A stretch of DNA of 64,000 nt, taken from positions 363,001 through 427,000 of the forward strand of contig NC_017542.1 of NCBI RefSeq assembly GCF_000237325.1, written 5' to 3'. A program made the position numbers and the translations under genes. The notes beneath the pieces are model-generated. The model saw only the letters and a list, made by a program, of their open reading frames with translations. It was not told the DNA's origin and searched no databases. Position 1 is the first letter of the stretch, and every line of letters starts with the position of its first letter. The DNA comes from Paenibacillus polymyxa M1. GTDB taxonomy: Bacteria; Bacillota; Bacilli; Paenibacillales; Paenibacillaceae. Shown piece by piece: positions 34,615-43,665 of the stretch.

Positions 34615-35324
34615 CAGAGTCTGTGGTAACCGCAAAGAAGCTGATAAAGCAATATGGAAATAAAAAAGCATTAGACCAACTGGATGTCGTCATTCCGACA
34701 GGACGTATTGTAGGTGTGCTTGGGCCCAATGGCTGCGGGAAGTCCAGCTTCTTTCGAGCCATCACGGGGTTAATTCAGCCGGACGGGGGCGAGCTTCAGG
34801 TGCTGGGCCAACAGCCTGGCTGGGAAACCAACCGGAATATATCCTATCTTCCTGACCGGGCACGCTGGTATCCCAATCATACAGTTCAGCAGACGCTGGA
34901 ATGGGGGAAGTCCTTTTTGCCTGGCTTCAATATAGAGGATGCCTATAAACTTGCTGACCATATGGATGTGGAATTGGAGCTAAAGATGGCCGGGTTGAGT
35001 CGCGGACAGGAGGCACGTGTGCTGCTGATTCTGTGCCTGGCACGAGAAGTACCGCTTATGATCCTGGATGAACCTTTTGTAGGCATTGATGTCCTCTCTA
35101 GAGAAGCGATCGTAGCTGGGATTATTGATTATTTGGAGGATCGTCAACAATCTATACTCATTAGCACACATGATATTCAGGAAGTGGAAGGCTTGTTTGA
35201 TTACACGGTCATGATGGACCGCGGGCGAGTGATATGGTCTGGTGAATCGGATGATCTGCGTGCAGAGCATGGCTCGCTGAACCAGGTGTTCCGCAATTTG
35301 TACAAAAGGGAGTGGAAGGCGTGA
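34611..35324 (+). CDS. ABC transporter ATP-binding protein (YtrB-like)
   Basis: 237-residue cytoplasmic ATPase. Walker A is GPNGCGKSS (about residues 38-46), the signature reads LSRGQE instead of LSGGQ, Walker B is LMILDEPFVGID, and the H-loop is STHD. Shortened signature loops like this occur in YtrB/EcsA-like and bacitracin-type ATPases. It follows the GntR gene by a 4-nt overlap and overlaps the permease gene by a GTGA, so all three are translationally coupled. It would drive the membrane subunit encoded next, probably in export or envelope stress relief. The transported compound is unknown. Confidence 0.9.
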   Translation: MTESVVTAKKLIKQYGNKKALDQLDVVIPTGRIVGVLGPNGCGKSSFFRAITGLIQPDGGELQVLGQQPGWETNRNISYLPDRARWYPNHTVQQTLEWGKSFLPGFNIEDAYKLADHMDVELELKMAGLSRGQEARVLLILCLAREVPLMILDEPFVGIDVLSREAIVAGIIDYLEDRQQSILISTHDIQEVEGLFDYTVMMDRGRVIWSGESDDLRAEHGSLNQVFRNLYKREWKA

Positions 35325-36088
35325 ATTCATCCGGGCTGTTCAAAGATTTAATACGCCATGAATTTCGAAATAAAGGAAGCTGGAGAAAGCAAAGCCGCAA
35401 TCGACTGCCCAGATCGTGGAGACTTGTATATTTCTCACTATTTCTAATTGCGGCGTTCGCGATTTCCTTGTACTTCGCTCTTCACAACCAACTCGAATTG
35501 ACAAGGCTGTGGTACGTCACTCTGGGCTTGCCGTACATGATTGTTTTCATGGGTGTGGGAATGCTGAGAAGAGAATGGGAAAATGACACCTACGGATGGT
35601 GGCTGACCCTTCCCTATCCGCGTATGTGGCTAATTAGCGCCAAATGGATTGCTGCTATTTTACAAACCATTGTCGTGATATTGCTCTTGTTTGTAGTAGG
35701 TTCTCTATACGCGCTATTTATCTCATCGACCATACAGGCTTATACGTTTGCTGATGCAGCGTCTTTTATGATAGCCGGCTTAAACTGGTTTGTAATGATT
35801 ATTGGTTTTACTCCATTGGTTATTGCGCTGGGTCTGCTGACGGCTAGTACCAAATACAGCACTTTGCGGCCACTTAGCCCGATTCTGTGGATTCTTTTGA
35901 TGGGTGGAGGGAGTATCTTTTATTGGTCAGGCGATCAGCGGATTTATGAGCAGTTTGATCGTGTCCAAAACGGACATTGGTTTCCTTTTACCTGGCATTT
36001 CCCGGTTGCGGTGTTGATTAGTTGGGTTGCTGCATATGCATTGATCCGCTTGAACGCTTATTTGCTGGAGAAAAAGCTGTCGATTTAA
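35321..36088 (+). CDS. ABC transporter membrane subunit
   Basis: About 255 residues with six hydrophobic segments, starting after a basic cytoplasmic lead (FKDLIRHEFRNKGSWRKQSR). The order of segments, with a long first hydrophobic stretch at LVYFSLFLIAAFAISLYF and the charged LRREWENDTYGWWLTLPYPR loop, fits ABC-2-type permeases. GTG 35321 overlaps the ATPase stop and lies 9 nt from GGGAG; GTG 35312 lies inside that spacing. It is the third gene of the YtrA-type operon. No close named homologue is recognisable from sequence alone. Confidence 0.8.
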   Translation: MNSSGLFKDLIRHEFRNKGSWRKQSRNRLPRSWRLVYFSLFLIAAFAISLYFALHNQLELTRLWYVTLGLPYMIVFMGVGMLRREWENDTYGWWLTLPYPRMWLISAKWIAAILQTIVVILLLFVVGSLYALFISSTIQAYTFADAASFMIAGLNWFVMIIGFTPLVIALGLLTASTKYSTLRPLSPILWILLMGGGSIFYWSGDQRIYEQFDRVQNGHWFPFTWHFPVAVLISWVAAYALIRLNAYLLEKKLSI

Positions 36089-36127
36089 ATTAGGATAAAT
36101 GACTATATATTAGAAAGGAATTTCACC

Positions 36128-36613
36128 ATGACGACAATCTTTATTTATGCGTTGATGGCTGTTCTGGTGGGGCTAATGATCTGGTTGAGAACCAAGAGAC
36201 GAAGGGGCCCGGTAAAAGGAAATGGATTCCGGATTTTGCTTCCCATGTTTATTGCTTTCCCAGCTATGATGATATCGGTATATCAATTGATGCATATTCC
36301 TGGTCAAACGTACGCGCTCCCCGCCTTTTGGGAACTGTTGGTTGCTGGGTTATTAGGGGCTCTGTTTGGCTACGTTGTTTTGCTGCATACGGCGTATGAA
36401 AGACGGGATGACGGTCTCATCTATCCCAAGCCGAACCAATATTTTAAATATATTATTATCGCTATTATTTTGATTCGCGTTGTTCTGACCCAATACCTCA
36501 GTAGTCTGGGTACGACCGAAATTAGCATGCTGGCTATTACGATGGCGCTGGTATATATCTCAATCTGGCGAATTGGGAGCTTTATCAAGTTCCGGAGAAC
36601 GTTGTCCGTATAA
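36128..36613 (+). CDS. CcdC-like membrane protein
   Basis: 161 residues with four to five hydrophobic segments. A basic loop RTKRRRGPVKGNGFRILLP follows the first segment, and YERRDDGLIYPKPNQYFKYI lies between segments. This layout and length resemble CcdC/DUF1453 proteins of Bacillus, which are linked by name to cytochrome c maturation but have no proven role. It lies 39 nt after the ABC permease, with AAAGGAA before the ATG, and may belong to the same transcript. A terminator follows. Confidence 0.65.
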   Translation: MTTIFIYALMAVLVGLMIWLRTKRRRGPVKGNGFRILLPMFIAFPAMMISVYQLMHIPGQTYALPAFWELLVAGLLGALFGYVVLLHTAYERRDDGLIYPKPNQYFKYIIIAIILIRVVLTQYLSSLGTTEISMLAITMALVYISIWRIGSFIKFRRTLSV

Positions 36614-36634
36614 CAATATTAATGAGGTTAATAG

Positions 36635-36687
36635 CGGCTTTCTATTCAAAAAGCGTCTATTCGCTTGGTGATAGGAGCCGTTTTTTT
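36635..36687 (+). terminator. Terminator after the YtrA-type operon
   Basis: CGGCT (36635-36639) with AGCCG (36676-36680), an inner AAGCG/CGCTT stem, and seven T. The rest of 36688-36968 contains a possible promoter, TTAACT (36895-36900), 18 nt, TAAAAT (36919-36924), and nothing else I can support. Confidence 0.7.
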
Positions 36688-36968
36688 GAGCTAACTTTAT
36701 TAGTGCATGTTATTCATAATAAAATTATGGAGAGTATCATACATTGTTATTGCTTTCCATATCCTTTATTCTAAGGTTTGTGGTTTGCGTGGCAACAGTC
36801 ATAAGTATAAAAATTCAAAGGAGGGTTATTAAGGTTTCAAATGATTTAAATGGGGTTTAAAGTTAGATAGGGGGGAATGTTTATACTTCCGCGGTTAACT
36901 GCAACTATATTGGTTACATAAAATTTCATTTCATACTCTATTTTACAGGTTGAGAGGGGCTTACATTC

Positions 36969-38186
36969 ATGAAAAAACATACGGTTACTGCTGCGCTTGC
37001 TGGCTTGCTTGTTCTGTCTTCTGCTGTACCGGCTTTAGCAGCCGACGTAAAACCTGCCACGGGTATTCAGGTTTGGGTAGATGGCAAGAAGGAGGCTTAC
37101 AAAATTGCGCCTATCGTGAGAAACAAGCAGGTGTTGATCCCCCTGAGACAGTTGGCCACCAGTTTAGGAATTCCACTGGACGCCAAGCATATTACATTCA
37201 ATACGGCGCGTCAAAGTACGACGATTCGTTATGATCAAGCGACGGTTGTACTAGTATCCGGCAGTCCGGAAGCACAAATCAACGGGATTAAGGTACCACT
37301 GTCCACCTCGACCATCTTGACCAAGCAAGGGGTAACCTATGTGCCGGTCGATGTCGTCAAAGAAGCGTGGGGCAAGCAAGTGATTTGGGATCCGGCCAGC
37401 CAAACCTTGCAAATCGGGGTGAGTAATAAGGATAAGGTTGTAGAGATTCTGAAAAGCTTTGAAACGGGTAATACGAAAGCAGCTGAGGCTTGGATCAGCA
37501 AAGATCAGTACATTCAGCATAATCCGAGCTTTGCTAGCGGGAGAGATGCCTTTTTGCAAGGGATTAGCCATTCGAAGGGAGCCAACGTACTGGTTGAAGT
37601 CCAGCGGGTTATTCAGGATGGCAATGATGTAGCAGTACATTATAAAAAGTCCATTGCAGGGAAAACGAGTATTGGTTTTGATATTTTCCGCTTCGATAGC
37701 AATGGTAAAATTGTTGAGCATTGGGACAACATGCAGGACTCAGCTCCAACCAATCCAAGTGGACATACCATGATTGACGGAACAACACAAATCACGGATC
37801 TCAACCAAACCGAGACGAACAAAACGCTGATCCGCAAGTTTGTAGATGATGTGCTGGTTGGCAAAAATCGTGCAGCATTGGAAAGCTATTATAATGGGGA
37901 TCAGTATATTCAGCATAATCCTCTTTTTGGTGATGGTGTATCCAGTCTGAAGCAAGCATTATCGGCAGCAGGTCAGGGAGCTTCTATTGGATATGATCAG
38001 GTGCATATGGTTCTTGGAGAAGGCAACTTCGTGCTGGTTGTAAGTGAATTGAAATCTCCTAAGGGGACCTCAGCCGCTGTCTATGATCTGTTCCGTGTGG
38101 AGAACGGCAAAATAGCCGAGCATTGGGATGTAGTTAAGGAGATCCCAGCTAAAACAGAGTGGAAAAATACGAACGGTAAATTTTAA
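36969..38186 (+). CDS. Secreted protein: copper-amine-oxidase N-terminal domain plus two SnoaL-like domains
   Basis: 405 residues. The signal peptide ends near PALAA (about 25). Residues 30-155 match the stalk-like copper amine oxidase N-terminal domain common in Paenibacillus surface proteins: VLIPLRQLATSLGI, NGIKVPLSTSTILTKQGVTYVPVDVV and VIWDPASQTLQI. Two SnoaL/NTF2-like domains follow (about 158-265 and 285-395); each has DQYIQHNP, an F-x-x-G-x-x-x-(F/L)-x-x turn, and an ending G-KI(V/A)EHWD. The tandem copies are clear internal duplications. SnoaL domains often bind small hydrophobic ligands. No enzymatic role can be assigned. GAGAGG precedes the ATG. Confidence 0.82.
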   Translation: MKKHTVTAALAGLLVLSSAVPALAADVKPATGIQVWVDGKKEAYKIAPIVRNKQVLIPLRQLATSLGIPLDAKHITFNTARQSTTIRYDQATVVLVSGSPEAQINGIKVPLSTSTILTKQGVTYVPVDVVKEAWGKQVIWDPASQTLQIGVSNKDKVVEILKSFETGNTKAAEAWISKDQYIQHNPSFASGRDAFLQGISHSKGANVLVEVQRVIQDGNDVAVHYKKSIAGKTSIGFDIFRFDSNGKIVEHWDNMQDSAPTNPSGHTMIDGTTQITDLNQTETNKTLIRKFVDDVLVGKNRAALESYYNGDQYIQHNPLFGDGVSSLKQALSAAGQGASIGYDQVHMVLGEGNFVLVVSELKSPKGTSAAVYDLFRVENGKIAEHWDVVKEIPAKTEWKNTNGKF

Positions 38187-38278
38187 AAAATGCACATATA
38201 GTGCGAGCTGATTGGCACTTTCCAGACCGTCCGGTTCCTGTTAAAATGATGCAAACATAGATCAGGGGGATGGAAGGT

Positions 38279-38947
38279 TTGAAGGAACGTGTGGGTTGCC
38301 TGCATGCGCATCACTCGAATATAGCTTATGTGGAACGGGCTTTTGCTTCTTATGAGGTGGAACTGGTACATTTTGTGGAACCGGGACTTATGCGCCGGGT
38401 CTCGTCGGACCCTCATTTTTCTGCGGATGATGCCAGTCGCAAGGTAGAAGAGCAATTGAGTTGGATGTCTCAAAGCGATCTAGACGTTATTTTGATAACG
38501 TGCACGAATTATATTGCTTTGGCGGAGAAGGCTCAAGGGGCCATGTCTACACCAATAGTCGCACTGGATGAACCCTTTTTTCATGAAATGTGCGATGATT
38601 TGCTGCCACGAACCTTGGTATTCACGAATCCAGCTACTGTAGAGGGCACGATGAAGCGTCTTTATCATACGGCCACTCTATTAGGCAAGCCGGAACTCTC
38701 TTCACTGATAGAGGTCAAGGTGGTGGAGAGCGCTTTTGAACTGATTATGCAGGGACGTAAAGATGAGTATGAGGAATTGCTGATTCGTTCATTGCATGAA
38801 TTGAGGAATGCTGATCCAAGCAGAGAGCTGGCTGTCGCACAGTTATCCATGGTTGATGCTGCTTTGCAGGTGGAGCTGGAGACAGGGCGAACGATTGGAA
38901 ACCCCCTACGGTCGCTGGCGAATTTAATTAAGGTTTTGTTAGGTTAA
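38279..38947 (+). CDS. Asp/Glu racemase superfamily-like protein
   Basis: About 222 residues, cytoplasmic. The N-terminal RVGCLHAHHSNIAYVERAF and VHFVEPGL, and the central ITCTNYIALAEKAQ, follow the pattern of the aspartate/glutamate/hydantoin racemase superfamily, in which two Cys act as bases. Here Cys in LITCTNY is conserved; the usual N-terminal Cys could be that in GCLHAHH. PIVALDEPFF and the later FTNPATVEGTMKRLYH also fit. TTG 38279 lies 9 nt after AGGGGG; ATG 38270 abuts it. The substrate is unknown and a non-catalytic member is possible. It is monocistronic with a terminator at 38961. Confidence 0.6.
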   Translation: MKERVGCLHAHHSNIAYVERAFASYEVELVHFVEPGLMRRVSSDPHFSADDASRKVEEQLSWMSQSDLDVILITCTNYIALAEKAQGAMSTPIVALDEPFFHEMCDDLLPRTLVFTNPATVEGTMKRLYHTATLLGKPELSSLIEVKVVESAFELIMQGRKDEYEELLIRSLHELRNADPSRELAVAQLSMVDAALQVELETGRTIGNPLRSLANLIKVLLG

Positions 38948-38960
38948 ATAAGTATAGCTA

Positions 38961-39005
38961 AAAGAACTTCCAACCCATTTTTGGGACAGTGGAAGTTCTT
39001 TTTTT
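38961..39005 (+). terminator. Terminator after the racemase-like gene
   Basis: AAGAACTTCC and GGAAGTTCTT pair perfectly around a 19-nt loop that itself pairs (CCCA/TGGG), followed by more T. Confidence 0.85.
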
Positions 39006-39040
39006 GGAGTGGGTGGGTGGGGCACCTCTTTTGCTGTTCA

Positions 39041-40045
39041 TCAGAGATTCTGTTGGTCTTGGGTGATGAATGCTGCGCCTGCCGATTCTCTTTGAACAAG
39101 CGTAACGTATAACCGTTCATGTTCCACGTCTTCCCCGGCAATAATTTTGAGAACCTGTTCGGCGGCTACAGCGCCCCATTTTCGTTTGGAATAGTCAATC
39201 GTTGTCAGCCGGGGCTGAATATATTGCGCCAGCTCGATATTATCAAAGCCGACGATATGAACATCCTTGCCAATGGTAAGCTCTGACTGAGCCATTCGAT
39301 TGTAAAAGCCTACGGCCATTTCATCATTGAGACAAAATACGGCTACAGGCTTCGAATCCGGGTCAGCTTGCTGCTGTAAAATGATTTCAGCCGCCTGCTC
39401 GCCGCCCGATTTCTCGAAATTGCCGCCTATTTCAATCATCTCGGCGACGCCGCTACGCTCAATGGTTTGCTTGACCGCCTGCATCCGCTGCCAGGAATCA
39501 TAAGAACCTTCGGGTCCGGTCACAACATATAACTTGCGGTGTCCCAATTCCAATAGATGCTCTATTGCAAGCGCGGCACCTGCTTTGTTATCCAGCAGCA
39601 CCTGGTTAATGTTAGGATGATTCAGTTCACGGTCCAATACGACAATTTTATGTCCCCGCTCGGCGTAGTTCAGCAGCTCCTGACTATCAAACGTCTGATC
39701 CAGTACAATGGCTCCGTCAATCATGCGTTCTGGCAGCATTCGATGTGATTGCTTTCCGCTGCATACAATGAGGTCATAGCCCTTGCGGTTCAAAATTTCC
39801 TTGATGCCGTACAGCAAATCTCCATAAACATCTCCGCGAAAATCAGTCAGGAATACGCCAATAATTTTGGTTTGCCTTTTTTTGAGATTCCGTGCGGCGG
39901 CATTTGGCACATAGTTAAGCTCTTTGGCAATGGCCAAAATACGTGCGCAAGTCTCTTCTGTTACCTTATCGCTACCGTTCAAAGCATATGAAACGGTAGA
40001 TATGGAAACGCCCGCCTGTTTGGCGATATCTTTAATGCTGACCAC
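39041..40045 (-). CDS. LacI family regulator of the beta-glucan locus
   Basis: 334-residue repressor. The N-terminal helix-turn-helix is SIKDIAKQAGVSISTVSYAL, with hinge NYVPNAAARNLKKRQTKIIG, followed by the sugar-binding PBP-like domain (about 58-330). GTG 40045 lies 7 nt after AAGGAGG; the longer frame from 40102 has no such site. It lies downstream of the GH94 and GH3 genes on the same strand, separated by a hairpin. Two identical palindromes centred on GAAACGTTTC in the divergent promoter region at 45980-46190 are the expected operator type for a LacI protein, so I infer this protein binds them. The inducer may be sophorose or a related oligosaccharide. Confidence 0.85.
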   Translation of the reverse strand: MVSIKDIAKQAGVSISTVSYALNGSDKVTEETCARILAIAKELNYVPNAAARNLKKRQTKIIGVFLTDFRGDVYGDLLYGIKEILNRKGYDLIVCSGKQSHRMLPERMIDGAIVLDQTFDSQELLNYAERGHKIVVLDRELNHPNINQVLLDNKAGAALAIEHLLELGHRKLYVVTGPEGSYDSWQRMQAVKQTIERSGVAEMIEIGGNFEKSGGEQAAEIILQQQADPDSKPVAVFCLNDEMAVGFYNRMAQSELTIGKDVHIVGFDNIELAQYIQPRLTTIDYSKRKWGAVAAEQVLKIIAGEDVEHERLYVTLVQRESAGAAFITQDQQNL

Positions 40046-40136
40046 AGCGTCACCTCCTTGTGTCCGTCTTATATCTGCTATTGTATATTCATTATTAACC
40101 ACATATCTATTCCAAATGTCGTAGTTCTACATGCAA

Positions 40137-40178
40137 GCAGCAAAGGGCGATCCCGCAAGATCGCCATCCCTTTGTTGC
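40137..40178 (-). terminator. Hairpin after the GH94 gene
   Basis: GGCGATC/GATCGCC core with flanking AAAGGG/CCCTTT pairing. It lies between the GH94 stop and the regulator gene, both on the minus strand, and could limit read-through. No strong T-tract. Confidence 0.5.
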
Positions 40179-40211
40179 CTATACCAGATTTCGCTTATGC
40201 ATCATTCGATT

Positions 40212-43200
40212 TTATAAAATAATCTCCAGGCAGTGTACACCATCATGTTCTGCTAACGCCTGCTCGAAAGTCTCGCGTTTGATGCGCAGGGCACCGGAAC
40301 GGTAGCGATTATCATCGGCTGGCTCGCTTTCCAGAGGGGCACCGTTCAATACTGTACGGCCTTGCTCACCGCTCGTATGCTCTTGCAGCATGCGGTAGAC
40401 GAAGGTGATTGGCTTCCCTGCAAAGGAAAATTTAAATTCCAATCCGTCGAGATCGTCTGGCAGCACAGGGTCCAGGATTAGGTCCTCGCCTGACTGACGA
40501 ATACCAAGGACATTCGATATGAGCTGATTCATGTAGATTCCCGGACCGCTGGAATAGATTCTCCAGCCACCCTTGACGGGCACGGCTCCTTCCCGCAGTT
40601 CACCAAAACGTTCCTGTGCTTCATAGCGGGTGTTAAATTTACCGTCCGAGCTGCTGAAATACGCGTTGCTTTGGCGCCATTCGGCATTCGGTACGGTCGC
40701 ACGGATGCCGACCGGATTGATGAGCTTCAGGCTATGCCAAGCGTCATCCTTGCGTCCTAATTTGGCCATAGCTTCCACAAAGCGGATATGAGCATGCACA
40801 TATTGCAGCCCGACTTCACGTCCGAAGTTGGCCGCTTGCTCTGCGCGCTTGAAGTGCGAACTCACACCGCCGTCATATTGTGCAGGGCGGTTCATCAGAC
40901 GCACACCATCCGGGCAGAGAAACTGCTCGCGGATGAGCTGCTCGTGAGCCAATGCTTGCTCAGGCGTGAGCAACTGGCTAATCATGCTGCGTGTCATCGG
41001 CAGCAAGCGGTAGTGGATTCCCGTCTCGGTGTCGGACGGATGGAGCATCAGCTTGGGTTGACCGGGCTCTTCCATATATACGAAGCCTGGAATAATTCCA
41101 CTCTCCAGCATGTAGCGATTGAAGTCTTTACGGATGCCGTTCGCCATCTGATGTAGATCTTGTGCGATCTTATCAGCTTCGCTTACTACATCTGCAGGAG
41201 CTTGCTCCAACGCAGCAGCAAAGTTACGAACCACTTGGTAGGTGAGGGCAACCGTCCAGCTGCTCGCCATGTATTGCTTCAGCTGCGCATTGGCTGGCTG
41301 GAGCGTGTCGTCCCAATCGCCATCGCCATAAGCCGATAAGTACGTGTCATGCAGGAAATTTTCCCGAATATATTCGATTTCCTTCAGGGCATGTTCCATA
41401 AGGGTCGCAGTCTGCTTGGTATAATCGAAAGTATGCCGATGAGTGTAAGGCACATTTTCTCCCAGAATACTGTAATCACGGGTAGCGGTCAAATAATCGC
41501 CCAGTACCTTGAGTGGCCAAACGATAATATCCCCATGGCTTTCTTCTTGCTGCACGTGAGTATAGTTGTCAAACATAAACCATTGCGGCCAGTTTCCGCT
41601 GTCTTCATACTGATGGCTGAATACAGTTAACAAAATGGAACGAACCTCATCAAACTTTTGCACCGCCGAAAAATATTCCACAGGCCCCTGACATACATCG
41701 CGTGTTCCCCAGGCTGCTCCGCCGTATTGCTCCAGACCGTGAGGCACAGAGTAGTGGACGAGCATATTGTGGGTGTACCACCAAGCCACTGCGTTCACAC
41801 GGAATAGCTCGCTGGTTTCCTGTTGGCCAAGCGTCAGATGGAAGCCATTCATAAGCTCGGCAAAATATTCCCGGTAGCGCTCACGCTCATCTTCAAAGGA
41901 GGCGTGAAGCTCTTTATGTGCTCGGTCCTTCCCGGTCGAACGGCCATGCAGCCAGCCCTGTACAGTGCAGGTCCATTCGCTGCTGTCGCCCAGTTCCAAA
42001 ACGACCAGTGACGCATCAGGAGAGGCTCCACCCTGTAGCAGTGCTTGAGCATCACTCACCTGCTGTAACGAAGCGCCTGCTACGTGCATGCGGTACAAAA
42101 GGTCCGGATAAGCCTCGGCGCTTAGGGAGGCGGAATCAGCTCTAAAGAGCAGGTCGTCACCTTCGCGTTCCATATGAAACGGAAGCTCATATTCGTTCAC
42201 ATGCATACACATTTGCTGAGTGATCAGAAATGGGTAAGCTTTACCACTTGCCGAACGCATGTGAAGTCGCACTTCTGGGCTATCGGCATTCGTATGATTT
42301 GTAATAATGAATGTATCGTCAGCCGTTTTGTAATACCAGCGCACATAATTAAAGCCAATCTCGAACAGGGAGGGCATGGTGAGCAGGCGGTATTTTCCTT
42401 GAATTCCGACGTAGATACGTTGACCGGATGTCTTGGGAATGTTGAGCGCATTACGCACGTTGGTGATCATTTTGTTGAAATTGGTATTACCGATCACGAG
42501 TTGGGAATTGAATACCCCGTACATATAGGAGGTGGTTGTAATGGTTTCTTCCTTACCTCCAGAGTAATGCCCACCCATTAAAATGTGCCCGTGAGGACGC
42601 TCTACACGAAGCTCTTTGGATTTGAGTACAACATGCTCATAGCTATCCGTAAAAAAGGAAAGTAGTTCATCGCCATCCCGTTCTTCTTCCTGGCGTTTCG
42701 GGAAAAGCTGATCCACTTCGGCATCGGTCAAGTCCAGCGTGCGCAGCGGTTCACCGATGGTTTGCGCTGTAGCTACACGTTCTGCCTGGAAGTCACTTGC
42801 GATGCGCGCTGGTATGATGGTCGCGGAAGCGTCCGCTAGAACGCCAACTACTTCATCGCGTGCTTTGGTTACCAGGTCCTGATACTCCAGCTTCGTCACT
42901 GCAGCCGGATGGCTCGGCTGGAACAGACCGTAAAACGTAAAGCGTGCTTCCCCGGCGAGTTTTACCCGCTCAGATTGCAGCGCTGTATAAGCGAATTCGT
43001 ATTGATACACTTCATTGGCGAGCGAGTCGCGGCGCAGTGCTTCCGGCTCATTCGTTTCCTTGTAAGAAAGTCCAAAGAACTGAAATCCGTCAGTCGAGTA
43101 TCCGACAGTACGAGTTAACGAGCCTTGTTGAATGTAAGGGAATGCCTGGCTTTGCGGCTGATTCTGACGTGAGCAAACGGTATAGCCTCTTTGTTCATCA

Positions 43201-43652
43201 TGATAGACAGTATGGTCAATATATTGAGACAAATAAGCTTCATTACTGCGCACAGCAGCGGTATCGGCAATACCGATATCCTGACCGTACACAATATCTG
43301 CTTCAACGTCATCGCCCTGTAGGGTTACATCCCAGAACCATACTCCCAGGCGGCTTAGTGTGAAGGTCACCTGATAGCCTACACCGGCGGTGAAGCCTTC
43401 CCAAATAATCTGCTGATCCGTTTGTCTGATTACGCCGGGCGAACGAACTCCAAGCAGTGGAGTGATGCTTACGCCAGAAGGACGATACAGTCTCAGGTAC
43501 AGATTATTCAAGGAACCATCGACTGAATTGGTCAACAGCTGGTTGATCATCGTTGAGCCGTGAGCGATCTTGTACACATCACCGCTGCTTAAGAAGGTAA
43601 AAGACAGGTCTCCGGCTCGCAGCAAAATATTTTGATCTAGACTTGTATTCAT
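40212..43652 (-). CDS. GH94 phosphorylase, probable 1,2-beta-oligoglucan phosphorylase
   Basis: About 1146 residues, cytoplasmic, no signal peptide. It is expected to phosphorolyse 1,2-beta-glucooligosaccharides to glucose 1-phosphate. The N-terminal third is a beta-sandwich; the (alpha/alpha)6 barrel carries NAVAWWYTHNMLVHYSVPHG, GGAAWGTRDVCQGP, and GDGDWDDTLQP around 777-787, where GH94 enzymes have the catalytic acid. Length and motifs resemble the sophorooligosaccharide phosphorylase of Listeria innocua (Lin1839), longer than cellobiose phosphorylase (about 800). ATG 43652 is 13 nt after the GH3 stop; TTG 43655 is possible. Partners are the GH3 beta-glucosidase and the divergent importer. 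Cellobiose or laminaribiose specificity cannot be fully excluded from sequence alone. Confidence 0.8.
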   Translation of the reverse strand: MNTSLDQNILLRAGDLSFTFLSSGDVYKIAHGSTMINQLLTNSVDGSLNNLYLRLYRPSGVSITPLLGVRSPGVIRQTDQQIIWEGFTAGVGYQVTFTLSRLGVWFWDVTLQGDDVEADIVYGQDIGIADTAAVRSNEAYLSQYIDHTVYHDEQRGYTVCSRQNQPQSQAFPYIQQGSLTRTVGYSTDGFQFFGLSYKETNEPEALRRDSLANEVYQYEFAYTALQSERVKLAGEARFTFYGLFQPSHPAAVTKLEYQDLVTKARDEVVGVLADASATIIPARIASDFQAERVATAQTIGEPLRTLDLTDAEVDQLFPKRQEEERDGDELLSFFTDSYEHVVLKSKELRVERPHGHILMGGHYSGGKEETITTTSYMYGVFNSQLVIGNTNFNKMITNVRNALNIPKTSGQRIYVGIQGKYRLLTMPSLFEIGFNYVRWYYKTADDTFIITNHTNADSPEVRLHMRSASGKAYPFLITQQMCMHVNEYELPFHMEREGDDLLFRADSASLSAEAYPDLLYRMHVAGASLQQVSDAQALLQGGASPDASLVVLELGDSSEWTCTVQGWLHGRSTGKDRAHKELHASFEDERERYREYFAELMNGFHLTLGQQETSELFRVNAVAWWYTHNMLVHYSVPHGLEQYGGAAWGTRDVCQGPVEYFSAVQKFDEVRSILLTVFSHQYEDSGNWPQWFMFDNYTHVQQEESHGDIIVWPLKVLGDYLTATRDYSILGENVPYTHRHTFDYTKQTATLMEHALKEIEYIRENFLHDTYLSAYGDGDWDDTLQPANAQLKQYMASSWTVALTYQVVRNFAAALEQAPADVVSEADKIAQDLHQMANGIRKDFNRYMLESGIIPGFVYMEEPGQPKLMLHPSDTETGIHYRLLPMTRSMISQLLTPEQALAHEQLIREQFLCPDGVRLMNRPAQYDGGVSSHFKRAEQAANFGREVGLQYVHAHIRFVEAMAKLGRKDDAWHSLKLINPVGIRATVPNAEWRQSNAYFSSSDGKFNTRYEAQERFGELREGAVPVKGGWRIYSSGPGIYMNQLISNVLGIRQSGEDLILDPVLPDDLDGLEFKFSFAGKPITFVYRMLQEHTSGEQGRTVLNGAPLESEPADDNRYRSGALRIKRETFEQALAEHDGVHCLEIIL

Positions 43653-43665
43653 CAAAGGGAACGCC

